Source of the DNA: Margaritifera margaritifera
Taxonomy: Eukaryota; Mollusca; Bivalvia; Unionida; Margaritiferidae
Direction: 5' to 3'
Assembly: GCA_029931535.1 (NCBI GenBank)
Contig: JAQPZY010001549.1
Coordinates: 1,346,501-1,410,500, forward strand
Length of the DNA: 64,000 nucleotides
Below are positions 10,767 through 22,588 of the stretch, one piece after another. Position 1 is the first letter of the stretch. Every line of letters begins with the position of its first letter. The notes beneath the pieces are model-generated. The model saw only the letters and a program-made list of their open reading frames with translations. It was not told the origin of the DNA and did no database searches. A program made the position numbers and the translations under genes.

Positions 10767-12896
10767 ATGGAGCAAGAAGCTGAGCATGGTTTTGGCAATT
10801 TGAGTTCCATGGAGTTGCAGTGTACATGTAGTTCTGGATCTGAAGATGACACTGGGTGTACAGCTGTAGCAGAACAAGAAAATCAACAAGTAACAGCACC
10901 AACACTGCCTACAAAAAGTGAGCCTCAAGTGGCTAGTACCAGATCAGATTCTATGGCTGCTGTAAAGCTTAAGGAATTTTGGGGTCGAGCAACAAGTGAT
11001 GTTTGGCGCTTCTTTAGGTTCGAAGTAGATGAGAATGGATGCTATATAGACAAAAAGTTGGCTGTTTGTTTAGAATGTAAGAAGAGGATAAAATATTGTG
11101 GGAACACCACCAACCTAGCACATCACTTGTACAAGAAACATTATATCCTTCGGCAAGGTCAAAACCCACCTGAGCAGCCAAATACCTTTCCTGTCAACGT
11201 ACACAGTGGGTCACCAGGAGGCACAAAATACCAGGTTAGGAAGACTGAAAAGTTGTCTGTAGACTCTTCAAAGCTGAGAAAAGTTACTGATGCTTTATCT
11301 AAATTCTTTTACAAAGAATTGTGCCCATTGAGTATTCTAGATTCAAATAGCTTCCGGGAGCTTTGTCAGACTCTGGACCCTGACTTTGGTCTTCCACATC
11401 AACATTATTTCATCAGTAATGTCTTAACTCCGTTGTACGAAAACGAAGTGGTGCAACTTAAAGAAAGTGTGTCTGCTGCCAATTGGCATTGTATCTCTCT
11501 TGAAGTTTGGGAAAGTTGTGAGTCGGAGACAAATGTAACGGTCACTTGTCATTTCATTAATAATGATTGGCACCTAAACTCATCCTGTTTGCAAAGCTTT
11601 TCTCTACGATCTCAACAAAGTGGCTACTTAGTGCAGGAATTAAAACATTTGGCTGGAGAATGGAATCTAAATAATCCAGTTGTTGTGTTTGATCCCAGAC
11701 ATGGTTTTGTAAATGAAGCAGTTAAGTGTTTGAAATGGGTGCTAGTGCCATGCTTGGGACACAGCCTAAACTCAGCCATCAGAAAGGCTTTAAATTTGCC
11801 AACAGTTGCTAATCTCCTTGACAGTGTAAGAAATGTAGTAGCATTTGTGCAAAGAAGAGGTGATGCTGCTGAAATCATGGAAGAAAAACCACAGTTGTCA
11901 CAAAGTTTATCAGCCAACTTACGAGTGGATAACGACTCGTGGATTACTACCCTTGATATACTTATAAAATTTATCGAGCAAGAACGTACTCTTTGTGCTG
12001 TCCTTGTTGCCAGCCCCTCTGACCGTCACCTGATTCCATCAGAGAAAATGATGTCAGAGATTAGAAATCTGGTTGAAATTCTTCAGCCATACAAAATGGC
12101 CACAGTTCACTTGTCATCTGCTCAGTATCCATCTACCAGTACATCTTCCATTTTGTTTCCTGTTTTGGAGAAGCTGAAGTCCAGTTTTGTCAATAGTCCT
12201 ACTTCAGTTGATTTTGGGCAATGTTTAAAGTCTGCCATCCAAGAGGAGCTGACTGCCATTTACCAAGAAGAAACACTGCAACAATTCATGCTTGTATCAT
12301 CAGCCATGGACCCTAGGGTGAAAAGTTTGTCCTTCTTGTCACAGGTCAAACGAGAACAAGTATTTAATGAGGTCAAATTAGAAGCCAGGAATTTTCGAAG
12401 CAGAGAACTAACTGCAGATGACTCTGAGCAGGCAGAGATTATTGTTAATATCAAAACAGAGATTGTTGAACCAGATGAAGAAGCCAATTGGATTAATTTT
12501 AATTCATCTTCTGCTACAGTGTCACACACACATGCTGGCAGGTATAGAATGTCACCTCCTGCTAAAAAGTCAAAAACAGATGATTTTGGTTCATGGCTAG
12601 GCGACATTGTTCTGACTTCAGATGAAAACCCAGAGCAAATTGATAATGAACTACAGAGATATCGCATAGAAAGAGACTTTTCACTGAGTAGCAATCCCAT
12701 GGAGTGGTGGAGAGTTTACAGCAGAACATACCCACATCTGTCATGCATAGCGCGAAAGTATCTATGTGTGCCAGCAACAAGTGAACCACCAGACAGAGTT
12801 TTCTCCCTTGCCTCAACTGCTACACATGCTAAATGGGCTTGCCTTGATTGTAGCACAAGAAACATGATGATTTTTCTCAATCAGAACTTGAAATAA
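10767..12896 (+). CDS. BED zinc finger / hAT transposase-like protein (ZBED family)
   Basis: Predicts a 709-residue protein from the first ATG, which lies six bases after a splice acceptor. Residues ~70-126 form a BED-type zinc finger (C101-x2-C104, H120-x4-H125), a DNA-binding fold found in hAT transposases and ZBED proteins. The central part has hAT RNase H-like landmarks: SLEVWES near residue 246, VVVFDP near 309 and CLGHSLNSAI near 329. Residues ~640-708 match the hAT dimerisation region (EWWRVYSRTYPHL, then DRVFS). In active hAT enzymes the first motif normally carries Asp (TDxWTS type); here Glu stands in its place, so catalysis is doubtful. A ψKxE-type IKTE is present at ~577. An AATAAA overlaps the stop codon. 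The frame is intact, no flanking TIR or 8-bp duplication was found, and all surrounding repeats are decayed. This fits a domesticated gene, but a recently inserted transposon cannot be excluded. Confidence 0.85.
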   Translation: MEQEAEHGFGNLSSMELQCTCSSGSEDDTGCTAVAEQENQQVTAPTLPTKSEPQVASTRSDSMAAVKLKEFWGRATSDVWRFFRFEVDENGCYIDKKLAVCLECKKRIKYCGNTTNLAHHLYKKHYILRQGQNPPEQPNTFPVNVHSGSPGGTKYQVRKTEKLSVDSSKLRKVTDALSKFFYKELCPLSILDSNSFRELCQTLDPDFGLPHQHYFISNVLTPLYENEVVQLKESVSAANWHCISLEVWESCESETNVTVTCHFINNDWHLNSSCLQSFSLRSQQSGYLVQELKHLAGEWNLNNPVVVFDPRHGFVNEAVKCLKWVLVPCLGHSLNSAIRKALNLPTVANLLDSVRNVVAFVQRRGDAAEIMEEKPQLSQSLSANLRVDNDSWITTLDILIKFIEQERTLCAVLVASPSDRHLIPSEKMMSEIRNLVEILQPYKMATVHLSSAQYPSTSTSSILFPVLEKLKSSFVNSPTSVDFGQCLKSAIQEELTAIYQEETLQQFMLVSSAMDPRVKSLSFLSQVKREQVFNEVKLEARNFRSRELTADDSEQAEIIVNIKTEIVEPDEEANWINFNSSSATVSHTHAGRYRMSPPAKKSKTDDFGSWLGDIVLTSDENPEQIDNELQRYRIERDFSLSSNPMEWWRVYSRTYPHLSCIARKYLCVPATSEPPDRVFSLASTATHAKWACLDCSTRNMMIFLNQNLK

Positions 12897-12973
12897 ATGT
12901 GGCATTTGCTCATGCTTCAGTATGTACCCATCTGTTGGTTTTCTTATGATTTCAAGCAAACAGTGTTGCCTTG

Positions 12974-13070
12974 GACATCGATAAATCTACTTGCCCAGTG
13001 CCCAGGACAAACTCAGATTTGGCTCTGGCAAGCTCAAGTTTACAAGTTGTTTGCCTGCAGGCATGTCCAA

Positions 13071-13118
<48 letters not shown>

Positions 13119-14245
13119 AGAGAGTTCTTGTTCAGTTTGTAATGCTTTATGTTTTGCAATTTTTATTTAGCATTTAAATGTATGATATGCTGCTGTTACA
13201 TAAATGACCACAATTTCATTTATCATTCTGTCCATTATTTTATGATACACTGTGAAAATCTGTCACTTCCATGATGTAGTCAATGTCAAAGTCAGTCTGA
13301 AATTTGACAAATAGGGAATAAATATTTATAATTTTTGTTGACAGTTACATTTTAAATAAATTATGTTTTAACAATGGGGAATTAGCCGACTTTAAAGTCC
13401 TAACGTATCCACAGGAGGTGAGACTGTAGGCTACTAGCTAATCATTATGTTGACCAATGAAATTGTCTGACCAACTTTCTCCTCAAATCAAATGTACAGA
13501 GCGTGCTGGTTTTCAAATCTCAGCTTGTCAAATAGTTTTGTTGCTTGTTGCCAATTTCAAGGTGACTAGGGTTTTAATGACATAACTCGCAAGATTTCTG
13601 TCACAAATGTGTTTGGAAATAAACATTTGTCTCTAATGATTATCCTTGTGCATTTTTTTGAAAGCACAATTGATGTACCAAAACATCAACTATTCATGTG
13701 TGCTATTTACTATCTATTTACATAGTAATTACAGGAGACTGATACAGACTGATTGTTAGACAAATAATTACATGTACTTCAATAAAAATAAATGATCTCG
13801 AATCAAATTTTGATGGTAAATAAATAATTACAAAACCACTGTCATTTTCAAGTTGGGCTTTCAGTGTTGTTGATATAGTTAAAGTGATGAGTTTCTTAGC
13901 TATCTGTCCATCTTTGCTCTTCTAACTAAATATGCATTTTATTCTAGTTATCAGTTCAAACACGTCTGTTTTTCCTCATCTGAATATCTGACTACATGTT
14001 CTATTGAATATATATTTTTTGATAACTTTAATTATTGGCACAAGTTTTTAATATGCAAAAAAGACAAGAAGAAAACAAAATAAGCTGTTTATTGGTAAAA
14101 TAAATATAATACAATTTTGAGAAAACATAAGTTTTAATTTACCTTATTTAAAAAATTTCATTGTGATATGATATCATCATGTTTTTGGGCAAATTCAGAT
14201 CACCCAAGGGACAAGTTCAATTAACTTTTATAAAATTTGTCCAGG
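12974..14245 (+). mobile_element. dispersed element T, copy A
   Basis: Begins ATAAATCTACTTGCCCAGTG with a partner GGCTCTGGCAAGCTCAAG and a (GA)n tract at 13077-13125. It shares internal blocks with the 14.95-kb and 62.43-kb copies and ends GGGACAAGTTCAATT, then ATAAAATTTGTCCAGG. The ends form a rough subterminal inverted repeat (ACAAAT...TTGCCC against GGGACAAG...ATTTGT). No protein is encoded. Non-autonomous DNA-transposon structure; superfamily uncertain. Confidence 0.6.
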
Positions 14246-14255
14246 CCTGGCGCTT

Positions 14256-14345
14256 GAGATTTTATTTTGACCAATCATAAATGATCTTACTTTAAAGAGG
14301 TTGTTTCTGATTGTTTATAATGGGCACTCAGTCTCAAACTCTAAC
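14256..14345. repeat. ~90-bp dispersed repeat Q, copy 1
   Basis: Contains GCTTGAGATTTTATTTTGAC, CAATCATAAATGA, TTGTTTCTGATTG and CTCAGTCTCAAAC. Related copies lie at ~40.97 and ~47.39 kb. The ends (TTGAGATTTT...AGTCTCAA) are inverted, so it may be a very short MITE. Confidence 0.55.
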
Positions 14346-14944
14346 TGAGTTTTATGAACTACCATAGGTGACCAAAGGCAGATTTCCTTGTTTACAATGC
14401 CCAATATTCTGAAAATTCCAAATTCCAAATATAATTTATTGGTTTCTTATATGAAACAATTTCACTGAATCTTTGCACAAATATTCACCAGGAATTATAA
14501 AAATAAATTGTTGTAGTTTGCCCATTAACAGTAAAATGAAATGCGGGTAACTTCCAGTGCAGTAAAAATGACCCCTGGTATGCTTTATCAGTTGTTTGGG
14601 TAGAAACAGGAGACTGCCAATTTAGGCAGGTATCTCCTTCAAGTAAATTTGTGATTTTCAAAAAATAATATTAGAATGCCAAACTAGAATATGTTTACTG
14701 GGAATTCAGTATTTTTCATAAGATAATGATTTTTGTGGTTGCTGCAAACCATGAATTTAATGAAGCAACAAACAATATTTCTTCTGTGGAAAGAATGTCA
14801 CCCTTTCTCCAATCCACAAATTTAAGTAACAATGAAATATTGCCTTGTTTTTGTGCTTAACCATGAAAATGGACATGCACAAAAATAAACAAATTCACTG
14901 TATTCTTAGTGCCATGTGCACAATTGTGCCATAGTGCATGACGG
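14346..14944. other. intergenic, nothing recognised
   Basis: AT-rich sequence with no supportable gene or repeat. Confidence 0.5.
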
Positions 14945-16510
14945 CATTACATATCCACCTGCCCGATTCTTGGGATAAGCTCAAATTTGGCTCCGGGAAG
15001 CTCAAGTTTGCAACATACTTGCCCACAGGCAAGTCCAAAATATTGAGAGAGAGAAAGAGATAGAGAGGGGTTGTGTTCAGTTCATAATGCATTATGTTCT
15101 GCAAGTTTTAGACTAGGCAATCTCGCAACTATATATATATCAGCTCCTTTATTTAGCATTTATATGTATTGCATTCTTCTATTACATAATTGCCTGCAGT
15201 TTCTTTCATCTATTGATCCTTCATTTCACATGATACACTGTCAAAGTCTGTCATTTCAATCATGTAGACAGTGTCAATGTCCATCTTGCATTTTTTTGTG
15301 CAGACATGATAATATGAATATTTATGATTTGAAGCAAATTTTTACAAATAGGGAATGAATATGGATATTTTAACTGTTCAGTTACATTTTAATTGTAATA
15401 TTGTAAGTACATGCATCTCGGATTTGCCAACTTGCAAGTCCTAACCTAGTCACAGGCAGTTTATGAGTAGACTCCGAAATGTGTCAAACTTACTCACTCT
15501 CAAATGTTAGCTTATCAAAGATTGACTTATCAAAGATTGTTTTGATACATGGTGCAAATTTCAATGTGGCTGTGTCATAGTTGTTAATAACATAACTTGT
15601 GAGATTTCTTAGACAGCTGTATTTAGAAATTAAAGGCACTTATCTCTAATGATTATCCACCTGGATTTCTGTAAAAGCCTAATTGATGTACCAAAAATTG
15701 TAGCACCCAAAAGTGGTGTTTACCATCTATTTTTTTAGGGTAATAATTACAGGAGACTGATACGTACTTACTGTTTGGCAAATAGTTAAATGGATAAAAA
15801 AAGTGTTCTCAAATCATTCTGAAAAGTCAGCTTGTCAGAGATTGTTTTGATGCATGTCACCGATTTCAAGGTGACTAGGTGATGATTGTTAAGTAAATGG
15901 ATATAGAAAAATGTTTTCAAATCATTCAGTTGTGGATATAAATGAAATTACAAAAAGTATAGTTTTCATTATTGTTCATGTAGGTGAAAAAATTAGTCTG
16001 CTAGCATATCTAGGCAAAACCGGAAACTTGAAAATGTTTCCACAAACATATCTTAAAAGTAGATACAGAAAAATGCTGTGATATATTAAAACACGATTGA
16101 AATTAAGTTAACACAGTTCTGTTCTTGGCTATGTTTAATTTTTCAGTTCAAGGTCTTTTACCTAAACATCTCTCTCCCTCTCTATAAAAAATCTAGCTGT
16201 TTTACAAACCCTTATATACTGATATCCATTTATCTATCTAAATATATGTCTGTCATTGCTCTTCTAACAATATGCATTCTCATCCTTCCTTTTTTCTCAT
16301 CTTCTCATCTATGTACATATACTATTTATATAATCTTTTTTGATAATTTTTATTATCAGCATATGGTTTTAATGTACAGACCAAGATAACAAGAAAATAA
16401 AAGTTATTGTAAAATAAATATATTGTGATGATATTATGTTGTTATATTTTGGTGAAAGATCAAATCTCGCAGTCAGTTGTGGCAAGCTGACTTTTATAAA
16501 ATTTGTAAAC
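14945..16510 (+). mobile_element. dispersed element T, copy B
   Basis: Opens CATATCCACCTGCCCGATTC, then GGGAAGCTCAAGTTTGC and a short (GA)n at 15046-15066. The internal blocks TTTATTTAGCATTTATATGT, GATACACTGTCAAAGTCTGT and GATGCATGTCACCGATTTCA are shared with the other copies. It carries CTCTCTCCCTCTCTAT near its right end and closes GGCAAGCTGACTTTTATAAA. Non-coding. Confidence 0.6.
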
Positions 16511-16698
16511 CCATGTACACTTTACACTATTGTGCCATGGTACACTGTTTTTGATAGTGCACTTTTGTGTATTGGTGCACAGCACTTTTGTGTTATGCAG
16601 GGGTCAAGCTAAAATTTAATTTCAGGGAGAAATGAGTTCTCCATTTGGACAGAAGAGGGAGCAGTGAGGGCTTAACAGGTAACAGGGAGAAGTGAGAG

Positions 16699-16701
<3 letters not shown>

Positions 16702-16784
<83 letters not shown>

Positions 16785-16800
16785 CATGTGTGTGTGTGTG
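16702..16800. repeat. (AT)n/(GT)n compound microsatellite
   Basis: About 81 bp of pure AT dinucleotides run directly into GCATG(TG)n. Any long Tyr-Ile frame over this stretch is a low-complexity artefact. Confidence 0.95.
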
Positions 16801-17014
16801 CTTTGGTTCTCTTATTTGAACTGTGTCCTCTATTTCTCATTATGCATACATGTATTTGCATTTAACATTGGTTTTAAGCAATACTTTATTTTTAAGTGGA
16901 AAATTCTCTGTGTTGTATGTATATTATAAACACATTTTGTAAGTGTATGAATGTATCATATGCAGTGTATTCATACTTGAAAGTCTGTATGTTTTGATGG
17001 AGAGATATTATAAA

Positions 17015-17534
17015 ATGTATTTTGGCCATATGACTTCAAAAGAAACTATAAATTGTAATTAATTTTTGTAATTAATTTTAATTGATAGGAGGACCTAGAT
17101 TACAGTATTGTAATTACAAATAGGTAAAGAGACTCAATCAACTGCCAATTAAACAAGATATTTATTGCTTTTAGTTTCTAAAACTTCACAAGAAAATGCT
17201 AGTTGAAAACATTTCTTAACTAGTTTGTAACAACACCTGTAGTGTTCATCCATTCAAACCACAGTGGTCACTGATGTTACGGATGAGTAACCTGAACATT
17301 AAAACTACGTGTTTAGGAAGTTGATTCAAAGTTAAATGTGAATCTTTTGGACTGTCAGTTTTTGGTGAAGTTTTGAAAAGTAGAAAAATTAAATTGCTAG
17401 TTCTAGTGGCAGCTGATTAAGTATTTTTACCTACTTGTAATTACAATGATGTAATCTAGGTACCCCTATCAGTTAGAATTAGTTACAATATATAGTTTCT
17501 AATGTGCTTGTGAAGTCATATGGCCAAAATACAT
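17015..17534. mobile_element. 520-bp MITE with ~110-bp terminal inverted repeats
   Basis: The left arm ATGTATTTTGGCCATATGAC... (17015-17128) is matched in reverse by the right arm ending GTCATATGGCCAAAATACAT (17425-17534). The match includes GAAACTATA, TTGTAA and ACCTAGATTACA blocks. The ~300-bp centre is unrelated and non-coding. Long-TIR, foldback-like non-autonomous element; target duplication not resolved. Confidence 0.75.
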
Positions 17535-19100
17535 GGTGTAGAGACCAAGAAAGACACATACACCTTAAGTAAGGGACCCAAACATTTAATAACATCAAAA
17601 CTTTAACATTTAATTTCATTGTTGTTGATAAAACATGACCATAGCTATTCATTGACAATTGAACTGAAGCATTAAAGTTGATATATGAATGAACTAGATC
17701 CTTGTTTCCAACTGAATCAACACAGCAAAGAATAAATATGGTGCCATGCATGCCATGTGAGTGCATCTATTTTTAGAAACGCAGATTTTCTTGACATGAC
17801 CATTACATTTTCTAGCTTCGGTACAACAATCTATAGATAGGATTGCAAATTTATGCTTTTAATATTTGTTTGTGCACTTGTAATAACATCATGCATTGGT
17901 TAGATATTATTTGCTTTGCTGTTGTTTTCATATTTTCACAAAAATGAGCGATGTAAGAAAACAACTTGACCTTGAAGCACTTTTTGAATTCCACAACATG
18001 GCATTGTCCCATACATTTCTGACCTTCACATTTTTATTTTTAGGCTAAATCTTCTATCCCATAATATTTAGACTTTGCTTTGTACGAATTGTATACTGTC
18101 ATAAATGTATATGCCCAATGCATTATGAAACAGACAGTCTAATGAAGAGGTACTTTCTAGACAGAGTGATGTCTGCCATTATAACCCCTTGACAGGTTCA
18201 CTTACTGTTTCAAACTGGTTTTAATGAAGAAAATAATGCAAGCACGGCAGTTACAATCTTTCCAAACAAAATTTAGAAAGCGGTTTCACCAATTCTATTT
18301 TTAAAACTTAAATTGTTGTTCGCATATTGATGTTTCAAGTTTTGAAACACAAGTTGTTATGTTTTCATGATCAAATGATAACTTGCCCAGATCAGGCAGT
18401 GATAACAAATGATAACTTGGGTGGGGGTGGGAAGGGTTAATGGTTAATCAGCTATTAAAATACATGCCTGTGAATGTGCAGAAGTTTGAATTGCCGGTGC
18501 AGTTGATGGCAATACCTGCAAAGGGATAAGGCTGCATGCAATACATTTTGCCTGGGGGCTTATGACACTATAACTTCTCTGCTGGGTCAAAGAAGCAATT
18601 CAGAAACCATAAACTACTGTCACTCAGTTTACATCTAAAAAAATCACAAGACGAAGTTGTTTTCACTTTCCTAATTATAGAAGGTGAAGTTGACATTTTT
18701 TTTTGTTAGGTAGTCAACCACTTTGCCTGGTAGTGTGACCCCTGGTTATGGTGCACTATTGTGCCATAGTACTCTTTATTGTCATGGTGCACTATTGTGC
18801 CGTGGTGCACCTTTGTCATAGTGCACTATTTTGCTTAGTAATTGCAGTAGTTTTATAGAGACAATATGCCCTTTATTATACTTATGGGGAAAATTTCCAA
18901 TTCATCAAAACTGTTTCCCTCCCCCCTCCCTTTTTCATAGTCACAAATTAATGCAACTTGGCCAAAGCAGAAAATTTAGCATGGATTTTTGTAACAAAAA
19001 TTAGCTTATATAAGACTTAAATGTGAAAAGTATCTCACAGCATTAAAAACAGAGCATTGGATATTATAATTTATGCATGTTAATATTGTATTTCAAGGAA
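17535..19100. other. intergenic; short TGGTGCACTATTGTGCC repeats
   Basis: No gene recognised. Between 18735 and 18840 a short imperfect tandem of TGGTGCACTATTGTGCCA-like units occurs; similar words appear at ~14.91 and ~16.52 kb. The remainder is AT-rich and featureless to me. Confidence 0.4.
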
Positions 19101-19205
19101 ATGTACCTATGGTCAATAAATGTATCACACAATATACTGTAAATTAAAATGTACCTATAGTCAATAAATGTATCACACAATATACTGTAAATTAAAATGT
19201 ACCTA
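19101..19205. repeat. 48-bp tandem duplication
   Basis: Two and a partial copies of a 48-bp unit, ATGTACCTATGGTCAATAAA then TGTATCACACAATATACTGT, with one substitution (TGGTC versus TAGTC). Confidence 0.85.
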
Positions 19206-19392
19206 ATGCTAAAGACTGGAATGTAAGTTATTTGAATCATTCATGTATATGAACAGGAATTATTTTCATACCCTTTCCAATTGAGGAAGGTATGTACTGT
19301 TCAGAAAAGAAATGATAAGTTATAATACTATATAATGCTGTTTACTTATGCAGTGTTGTTATCTTAAGTAATTGATCACAATGAAAATGACC

Positions 19393-19605
19393 TACCCTAT
19401 ATACTTGCATATAAGTTGGATCCAACTGCAAACTGCACAGACCCAGATCTGCCATCAAATAATGCACCAGCAGATCTGAGTCTATGGAGTTTATTAGGAG
19501 TAATCATTAGAATAAACAACATAGACATTGCTCTAGTGGTGCATTATGCAACAGCAGATCAGGGTCCGTTGGTTGTAGTTGCATCCGACTTATAAGCAAG
19601 TATAG
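19393..19605. mobile_element. palindromic MITE, family P, copy 2
   Basis: Starts TACCCTATATACTTGCATAT and ends CTTATAAGCAAGTATAG, with the internal CCCAGATCTGCC/CAGCAGATCAGGGT pairing of family P. Non-coding, about 213 bp. Confidence 0.7.
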
Positions 19606-20574
19606 ATGCTTACTCGTGAATTAATTATTATTATTATAGAAAAAGTTTTTAGCTTCTTAAATAAAACAAAATTACTAGTAGACTTACTACATTCTTATTT
19701 CTCTATGTATTCAACATGGGAATTTTTCACATTTTTAATTATTCAGCATTTTGTCAGATGCTAAATTGATTGTTCATTATCGTTAGCAGTTTAATGTATA
19801 TTTGTTTGGGCCAATCACTGACTTTCAGTTTCATGTCTTTTTTTCAAGCCAGCTGGTATAATTTAATAGGTTATGTCATGGAATTTATGAAGGTTCTTGT
19901 TTCTGATTAAAGCATTTAAGACTAATTCTGTAAGCTGTAGTAATTTAGTAATTCTTACATTTTCATGTCTGAGAAATATAATTTTCATGATTTGGCTTTT
20001 GGCACAAGAGTTGTTGGTTAGCTTTTAACGGATTTTTAAGCACTTTATTGGACTATATCATGCCAAAGAAATGAGAACTGAGTGTCTTTCCCAAGGGCAC
20101 AACAAGGTAACTGAGACTAAGCTACTGTGGCTGCCTATATTGGCAATATGAACCCATATATATATATATATATATATAGCTTTTGAAAGGGAATACAATT
20201 TTTGTCAGTTGTACAAAATACACATAAATTATATGTTTATAAAATTGTTTTTTTTTTACAGTAATTTCAGCAGGCCTCACCTATTCCAGAATTCCGCAAA
20301 CTTGTGCAGTGTTTCAGTTTATATCTATATATATGTGTGAGTGTGTGTGTATAAATAATTTTGTATGTACCAGGTGTAGGATATCCTTGTATAACACAAT
20401 ACTATTAGTGTTCGTTCAGCTCAGCATCACAAATAATGTCCACATCTGTAGATCAGTGAATTTTCATGTGAGCATCTTGAAATGTAGATACATGTAAAAC
20501 TACCAAATTTGTTTCATGCATGAATGATTTCAACACCATTTGTATCAACACACAAGGCAACATTCAATACATGC
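19606..20574. other. intergenic with (TA)n and a possible SINE tail fragment
   Basis: No gene. GTGTCTTTCCCAAGGGCACA at ~20080 is the reverse complement of the CTTGGGCAAG-type 3' part of tRNA-derived SINEs, so a SINE fragment on the minus strand is possible. A (TA)n tract lies at 20153-20178. Confidence 0.35.
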
Positions 20575-20795
20575 TGAAAAAGAGTGGTCTCCTTGGGTTG
20601 TAGACGAGTCCATTTTTGATACAGGACTGAAGGGCCAAAACATTCTTGAAGAACTCCTCACGAGAGAATTATTATGAAAACTTCTGCTGTGTCAAAAACT
20701 TGAAAGAAAAGGTTTATCAAAATTTCAAAACTGTTAATACTGAAGATTACAATAAACCTTTCACTCTCAGAGAGTTACAAGACTCTCTTGATTGA

Positions 20796-21074
20796 GCCCA
20801 TGACACTTCAGTATCAGGACCAGATGATATCCACTATCAACTTCTGAAACACTTACCAGACATAGCCCATGACACTTCAGTATCAGGACCAGATGATATC
20901 CACTATCAACTTCTGAAACACTTACCAGACATAGCCCATGACACCACTTCAGTATCAGGACCAGATGATATCCACTATCAACTTCTGAAACACTTTCCAG
21001 ACATAGCCCATGACACTTCAGTATCAGGACCAGATGATATCCACTATCAACTTCTGAAACACTTACCAGACATA
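20796..21074 (+). repeat. 69/72-bp in-frame tandem repeat inside the LINE RT
   Basis: Units begin GCCCATGACACTTCAGTATC at 20796, 20865, 20934 and 21006, giving periods of 69, 69 and 72 bp. All are multiples of three. Each codes for AHDTSVSGPDDIHYQLLKHL followed by PDI, a segment just upstream of the RT palm, and the third unit gains one codon. Confidence 0.9.
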
Positions 21075-22452
21075 GCTCTAAATACACTGCTGAATATTTA
21101 TCAATAAAATTTGGGAGACTGGCAACTTCCAGTAGTCTTGGTTGGTGAAAAGCAACAGTGATGATACCAGTACCCAAACCTGGAAAGGACCAAACAAACC
21201 CTTCCAACTATCATCCCATAGCACTAACAAGGTGTATGTGCAAAACCATGGAATGGATGATAAATGATATACTACTCTATTATCTCGAGTCCAACAACGC
21301 ATTATCTGACATTGAGTGGATTCAGATGCCAGAGAAGCACAATAGACCATCTTGTCAGACTAAACCATTTATTAGAAAAGCTTTCATAAAGAAAGAACAT
21401 ATAGTTGCTGTCTTATTCAACTTGGAAAAAGCCTATGACAACACATGGAATTACGGCATAACGAATGACCTATTTAACCTAGGTCTAAGGGGCCACCTAC
21501 CTAACTTGATCTCCAGAGATGGGTATACCTCAGGGCAGCATATTCTCAGTGACCCTATTCAACATCAAACCCAACAGCATAGTGAAATGCCTTAATCCAG
21601 GAACTGACTGATTATTGTATGTTGACGACTTTTCGATCTGCTATATGTCAAAGAGTATGCCAACTATTGAACGTCAACTACAGATGAGCATAAACAAAGT
21701 TCAGAAATGGGCAGAATAAAATGGGTTAAAATTTTCGAAATAAACTAACTGTATACATTTCTGCTGATTGCATTGTATTCATGATGAGTCAAATCTCTAT
21801 CTTGATGGCTCTCTTATACCTGTTAAGAGCAAATTTTTAGGGCTTATTTTTTACCGTAAACCAACTTTCGTTCCACATATTAGATACCTCGGGGGACAAA
21901 TGTCAGAAAGCCCTTGATTTAATACGGGTCCTGGCAAACACAGATTGGGTAGCAGATCGGAAGGTCTTGTTTCAGTTATACGGGTCATTAGTAAAATTGA
22001 AACTTGACTATGGCTTGATCGTGTATGGATCTAGTAAATCTTGCCTGCAGATGCTTGATCCAATACACAATCAAGGACTTGGACTCCGTGTGGGTGCATT
22101 TTGATCTTCCCCTTCAGAAAGCCTCTATCTTGAGGCAAATGAACCATCACTTTATCTCAGCTGAAATTGGCTCTTCAGTACGCTACCAAACTATCTTCTA
22201 ATCCATCAAACCCTGCATATGATGTAGTCTATTGGCCCAAATACCAAACCTTGTATGTTCCGAAACCAAACTTCATTCTACCTTTTGGCATACAGATTCA
22301 TCCTCGCATAGAAACAGCTGAAATCCATGTTGGAAATATTGCAAAATTCTTTATCCCCAAATCACTACCATGGTTATCAGAACCTCCCAAAGTAATATTT
22401 GACCACTGCGAATTCAAAAAGTCCTCAACAAAAATCCTCTCCTTTTTCAGAG

Positions 22453-22588
22453 TACTGTATATACTCGTGTATAAGCTTATGCCAACTGCAAATTGCATAG
22501 ACCCAGATCTGCCGTCGCATAATGCGCCGGCAGATCTGGGACTATGTTGTTTGCATTTGGACCCGGCTTATACGGGAGAATAATGGTA
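22453..22588. mobile_element. palindromic MITE, family P, copy 3 (short), inside the LINE
   Basis: A 136-bp copy, TACTGTATATACTCGTGTAT through CGGGAGAATAATGGTA, interrupts the LINE between its connector and RNase H regions. It inserted after the LINE arrived. Compared with the ~200-bp copies it lacks part of the second arm. Confidence 0.75.

Noticed and set aside
16593..16861. Tyr-Ile repeat frame
   Set aside because: Generated by the (AT)n microsatellite.
20767..21207. 146-codon minus-strand frame over the LINE
   Set aside because: It is the antisense shadow of the four-unit in-frame repeat; the plus strand carries the RT motifs.
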